Shown one piece after another: positions 1-64,000 of a DNA stretch of 64,000 bases. A model generated the notes under the pieces. It made no database searches, was not told the DNA's origin, and worked only from the letters and a program-made list of their open reading frames with translations. This DNA is from Oxyruncus cristatus (lineage: Eukaryota; Chordata; Aves; Passeriformes; Cotingidae), in assembly GCA_013399855.1 (NCBI GenBank), contig VXAY01002251.1, forward strand, positions 250,925-314,924, read 5' to 3'. Every line of letters begins with the position of its first letter. The first letter of the stretch is position 1. The position numbers were made by a program, and so were the translations under genes.

Positions 1-2199
1 CAGGCGATGCGCCGCATCGTGTGGGGAAGAGCTGCACTGCTGCAGACTCGCTGCTGCGGCACGTGCTATTGAACAGCCGGGTTTAGAGTTGCCTGCAACA
101 GATCGCTTCCAAAAAAATGGCTCTCTGAAGAGTTGTCAACATACCAGTCCTCCCTGTACAGGAACTCATGGCACACAGCTGTGGCACACATAGAGGCAGG
201 CAGGTGGACATACGCAGCTCCCTTAGTCTGGTGCGCTTGGACAAAGCCAACTTCAGCCACCGTGCAGAACTTTCAAGTTCAGGGCATGAGGTCTTCTAGG
301 GGAAGGAAAGATGAATATTTTGTTGCACCAGGAGCCATTTGTGCTCTAAAACAGAAGCAGCTTGGGGCTTGAGTGATAAACACGCCCTGTGATTTGTGGG
401 CAGGAGGGCATTTGTGATACAAGAACAGGCTGAGCTTTATGCTGGAAGGTGCAAAAGACAGCAAGATCAGCACTGCCTTGATCGAGTTTTCACTTCTCTG
501 TTCTCTTAATGGAGGGGCAAAGGTGTCTCTTGGTCTGCCTGAACCCCGGATTACAACAGTAGGGATCAAGGACCAAGAGGTTATCCAACCTCAAACCCTG
601 TGGTATGCCCTACAGTCAAAATGCCGCCCTTGGCAAAATCCTGCACTGAAACATAATGTGCCCTTACAATGTAATCTCAATTCCCTCAATTGTGGTCCAT
701 CTATCCACCAGCATATTCAAGGAGCTAGGCTGAAAAGTCCCAGCTGTCTGATGCACTCTGTCCCAGAATGTTTTCTCATATTCTGTTCAAGGATATAAAA
801 TGTGACTAGCACAATCTCTATGAAGTAGCCTGAAGTGGGGATATTACATAAGCTTTTGTGCACAGATCTAGTACCTGTCTGGATAAGCTGTGCTGTTCAA
901 GGAACCACATTCGGACCAGATCACGATAACTCAAGTAGCCCAAGTGTACATGGCCCAGCCTAGGCATGGATCAGACCCAACAGAGTCTTCCAGTGAGAAT
1001 ACAGAACTGATTGCTGAGCCACTCCACAGAAGCCACCTTGGGTCTGGTGAAGCCAGCAGTGAACTACAGGAGTTAATTCCCAGCTGGTGCCAGGCTCGGT
1101 CTCATGGAGATGTTCAGCTGAAACCTTGATCACGCTCCCTTCTCTTACAGATAGCTGGCATTTCTGAGCGCTCTGAGTCATAGAGAACAGGCTGCATGCT
1201 TTCAAAGTAAACAGAGCAATGCAATTACATTCTGGTCTATTCATACTGCATGAAATCAGGTTTCCAAACTGCAATCATGGACCAATACAGGATATACTTC
1301 ACACAAAAAAATCAAAGTAGGGATGTTCATTGTCCTAAGGGTTACTTTTCAATGGGTAGTGGTGTTTTTCAGTTGCTTTGGGTTTTACAAATCAACCTCC
1401 ACCTTTTCATTATTTTTTGATTTACAAATCAACCTTTTCCCAGTGTTTAAAACTACCTCGAATGCGTACTGTTTCCTCCTGTAATAGCAGTAGAAATTGG
1501 TAAACAGTAGCTATGTTCCTCATGAAATGTAGTTAAGTTTTTGGAATAAGTCGAATCTACCTATGCCCAAAAGTCAGTGGATCCATCTTCAGAGTAAAAA
1601 AAATCTGACTAACATTATTTAATCTACTGTTTTTTGTTTAGCCTATCTTTTTAAAAGCACAATTGCTGCATTTTAGTCAGCAAAAATTACTATATACATG
1701 TTAGGACAGCATGTTTATGTTTAAAATAAAATACTTAGTTTTCTTTGAAAATACTTGCTAGACCTAGAGAATATAAGCCTTTCACTGATTACCAAGGCTT
1801 CTGAAGAAAGAAGTACCTTCTTGTCCAGGCAAGTCTTACTCACATGGAAATTTTTTGCAGCTGCCCTAGAAGAATCTGTTGATACCCAGTGCTACAATGG
1901 TGGAGTGACAATAACAGTGGATGGACGGGGAACATGCACAATCCTTTTTCATTACATGTGAGAAAAGACACATTGCATAAACAGAAGCAGAAAAAGAAAC
2001 AACAGGGCAAAATGGCTATTCAGCGCACGGAAGCAGGACTTTTCATTTCTCAAGTAAAGTAGAGCACATGGAGAAAAAATTTGTTTGGCCCTAGCTTGTT
2101 AGTACAGGAACTAGACTGAATATGAAAACCAAGAAAATATTCTGTCATTATCCAACTCAAATCACAATAAGTTTAGTATGTGTCAAAAAGGTTCCCTTG
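1..2199. other. Intergenic DNA downstream of MAP3K5, no gene recognised
   Basis: No reading frame here resembles a known protein and I see no exon with convincing splice sites. The first ~1.2 kb is somewhat richer in G+C than the rest. In human and other amniotes the next gene on this side of MAP3K5 is MAP7 on the same strand; nothing here is recognisable as MAP7, whose 5' end would lie further left. Confidence 0.5.
31..1300. other. Unassigned open frames in flanking DNA
   Basis: Several open stretches of 60-120 codons occur on both strands (for example 439-798 plus, 890-1129 plus, 960-1274 minus). They overlap each other, lack homology that I recognise and show no shared splice pattern. I treat them as chance frames in moderately GC-rich DNA. 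Confidence 0.3.
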
Positions 2200-2956
2200 A
2201 TACTCAGTTTTCTTTTTTCTTTTTTTTTATTCCAATATTTTCCAGTTCTACACCTTTATTATTTTAAAAGTCAAAAAATATAAGAAAAAGTAAGTCGTAG
2301 GTTATTTTTATTTCCAACTGTGTATGTCAGAGATAGCTTTAGAACAAGCTAACATTACTGTGGTTCAGGTGTATACAACTGGTACAGTTCAGTAGTACAT
2401 AAACAACTCTAAAACAAATGCACCATAGAACTTGAATTACCAAAAATAAACAATATTAAACTATGTAGGGCAGTAGGTAAAACAATTACCTTTAGGACTT
2501 GCACACTAAAAGAAAAATATCTAATTATGATTGAAATTATGAAGCTCTACTACAGATAATATTGAGATATATTACAAAGAAACTTGAAAAGTTGTCACAT
2601 TTCGGTTTTGTTCCAGTGATGTACAGTCACATGAAATCTTACATCAGTTTTTCATGAAATTAACATCTGCTTACTTTACTACAATATTTCATGAGTTTAT
2701 AACTTTGTGTGTGTGTATATGGGGTTAAATTTTTGAAAAACTTGCATGTAAAAACATTTGAAGTAAAATAATGTTGCAGGTTGTTTATAGATTCCTTGTG
2801 GATTACAGAAGTAAAAGCAGTCAGGAAGCTGCAGTGTTTTTAACATTGGTAAACAAGTACTGGATTAAAGTGCAACAGTCCCTCTGACAGCACACCTGCT
2901 CTGTGCTGAAAGGAAATCTTTTAATCTCTGCAGAGAAGCAAAGAAAAATTTCAATG
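2200..2956 (-). other. MAP3K5: MAP3K5 3' UTR (probable extent)
   Basis: The terminal exon continues past the stop with AT-rich non-coding sequence. On the minus strand three AATAAA hexamers occur within 87 bp, at 2312-2307, 2260-2255 and 2231-2226, with a T/G-rich stretch further downstream (around 2170-2150). This suggests a 3' UTR of roughly 650-750 nt. The exact cleavage site cannot be read from sequence alone. Confidence 0.5.
2226..2312 (-). terminator. Cluster of three poly(A) signals for MAP3K5
   Basis: Three AATAAA hexamers on the minus strand (2312-2307, 2260-2255, 2231-2226) lie 645-731 nt past the stop codon. Such clustering is common at the ends of vertebrate 3' UTRs, and no equally dense cluster is obvious between here and the stop. 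Which signal is used is unknown. Confidence 0.5.
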
Positions 2957-62597
<59,641 letters not shown>

Positions 62598-64000
62598 CTG
62601 CAGGGAGACAAGGTGCAATATTTAGGGCAGTTATGGTTTGACAAACCCAAGTATGAAACAACTGCACAAACTACCTGCAGAATTTCACCTGCTCAAGTCA
62701 AAGAAAGACCTTACTTCAGTAAAACCAAGTTTTTAGCCATGAAGCCTAAGATTCCCTAAATTCAGTTTTCACTTCAAATACACCTGAAATGTATTCTTTC
62801 AGATTTACGAACTGCTTCCTGTAAAATCAGTATTTTTACAAGTATCAAGGTGACCTTAAAATAGTCATTGGCTTAATAGTGAAACAATTCTGAGGTCACA
62901 CCGTAGTCACCCTGAAAAGGTTGGTGGACTCAAGTGAGGCTGATGTACACAATTTTCAAGATGATAGATGTTCAGAGCAGAGCAGTACAGTTAGGCTTAG
63001 AGGTGCGGAAAACAATAACACAAGCTAATTGCCTCACAACAGGAAAAACATAGGGAAAACTGATCCTCAAAGGAACTGCAAAATTATTCAAATAGCTTAG
63101 CACAAAAAAAAAGAAATTAGATTTCCTGTAATATAGCAAATCTTTCCGGCCAGTGGGACTTAGAACCAGACATATTTCAGAATAATCACTTATAGAATAT
63201 CTTAGCATTACTGAACTGTATTGATTTCTATGTATCAATGAATGCAAGATACTTTGCAAAAAAAAAAAAAAAAGAAAAATTTATCTTCCAAGAAATAGGA
63301 AGACAAGATGTCTGGTGCCTATGGCATGTGTTTGAGTACACATTTATGCACAGAAAAAGTTGATCAATATTTGTGGTTTAAAGAGTTAACTACGAGACAG
63401 AATATCATCAAAATCAGGAGGAGGGAGGACTTTCTCTATTTGGCTCTCAAAGCTCAGACTCCACTACTGAAGCGGTCAGCAGCCCAACAGCAAAAGCCTT
63501 AAGGAAGCGATTCTTGAGACCCATCATTTTGGTACCCCTAAATTACTTCCAAGGTTAATGACTTCCTGGTCAGCTGCTTCTGTTCTCCCAGAAGTCAACA
63601 GAGGAACGAAGACACCAGTTCAGAGACTCCCTTGCCTAGCTGACCTCCACCCATTCAGAGGGCATTGACTGAATAGCTGTTGAATGCCACAATACCAGCT
63701 GTGTGCTTAAAATATGCAGTTTAACATTCATTATTAGATTTTTAAAACATGGAGATACTCAAGTCTGTAAAACTGTATGCATACAGACATGTCAGTAAAC
63801 ACATGTTCGTGTACAAATCAGAGAATGGCTATGAAAAGTACAGGAATTATTTTTTCATTATACCTATAATACTATAAAACTGTAAGACCTCACTATAAAG
63901 GCAACCTCACCACGACCTTTGAGAGATACAGACAAACTCCGTAAAATTTAAAAGTAATCAATGCAGGCATTTACACAAGATCCATTGAGCTCAACTAACT
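62598..64000. other. MAP3K5 intron upstream of first visible exon
   Basis: 1.4 kb that should be the 3' end of the intron before the exon at 62404-62597. It has a poly-A run near 63259-63275. No further ASK1 exon is seen, so the preceding exon lies beyond the window. Confidence 0.6.

Overview
The window is nuclear DNA of a vertebrate, most likely a passerine bird. It is AT-rich and intron-rich. The bird assignment rests on CR1 LINE copies, on ERV long terminal repeats of kinds I recognise from songbird genomes, and on a short tRNA-Ile-headed element with a CR1-type tail that looks like TguSINE1, a passerine SINE family. The species cannot be named from this sequence.

One gene fills almost the whole window: MAP3K5 (ASK1, apoptosis signal-regulating kinase 1), on the minus strand from about 62597 down to 2957 (stop codon). 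I reconstructed 27 coding exons with GT/AG borders. Their lengths sum to 3510 nt, an intact frame of 1169 codons plus a stop. The catalytic lysine, the activation-loop threonine and the 14-3-3 serine all fit human ASK1 numbering with one constant offset of +204. So about 204 N-terminal residues, including the start codon, most of the thioredoxin-binding region and the promoter, lie to the right of the window. If the human 30-exon structure holds, these are exons 4-30.

Layout, right to left along the gene: 62.6-51.7 kb encodes the central regulatory (TPR-like) region; 45.3-32.0 kb the rest of that region and the PH-like part; 30.1-19.9 kb the serine/threonine kinase domain (six exons); 19.2-17.7 kb a 21-nt microexon and the 14-3-3 site; 14.7-5.8 kb the C-terminal regulatory region and coiled coil; 4.9-3.0 kb the SAM-like C-terminus. 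The 3' UTR runs left from 2956, probably to a cluster of three polyadenylation signals near 2226-2312. The first 2.2 kb is apparently intergenic.

The introns carry the mobile elements: a 522-bp solo LTR with perfect 5-bp target duplications (12117-12638), a second LTR (about 23156-23800), a 5'-truncated 2.1-kb CR1 with a smaller CR1 nested inside it (25.9-28.1 kb), CR1 pieces near 41.8, 49.0-49.8 and 51.0 kb, a TguSINE1-like SINE (55.4 kb), and a 1444-bp LTR with perfect 5-bp target duplications in the same orientation as the gene (57095-58538). No undescribed multi-gene system is visible. The better leads are an 85-nt exon-like segment whose inclusion would truncate ASK1, the sense-oriented LTR with a poly(A) signal, and a CpG-containing patch just upstream of the kinase exons.
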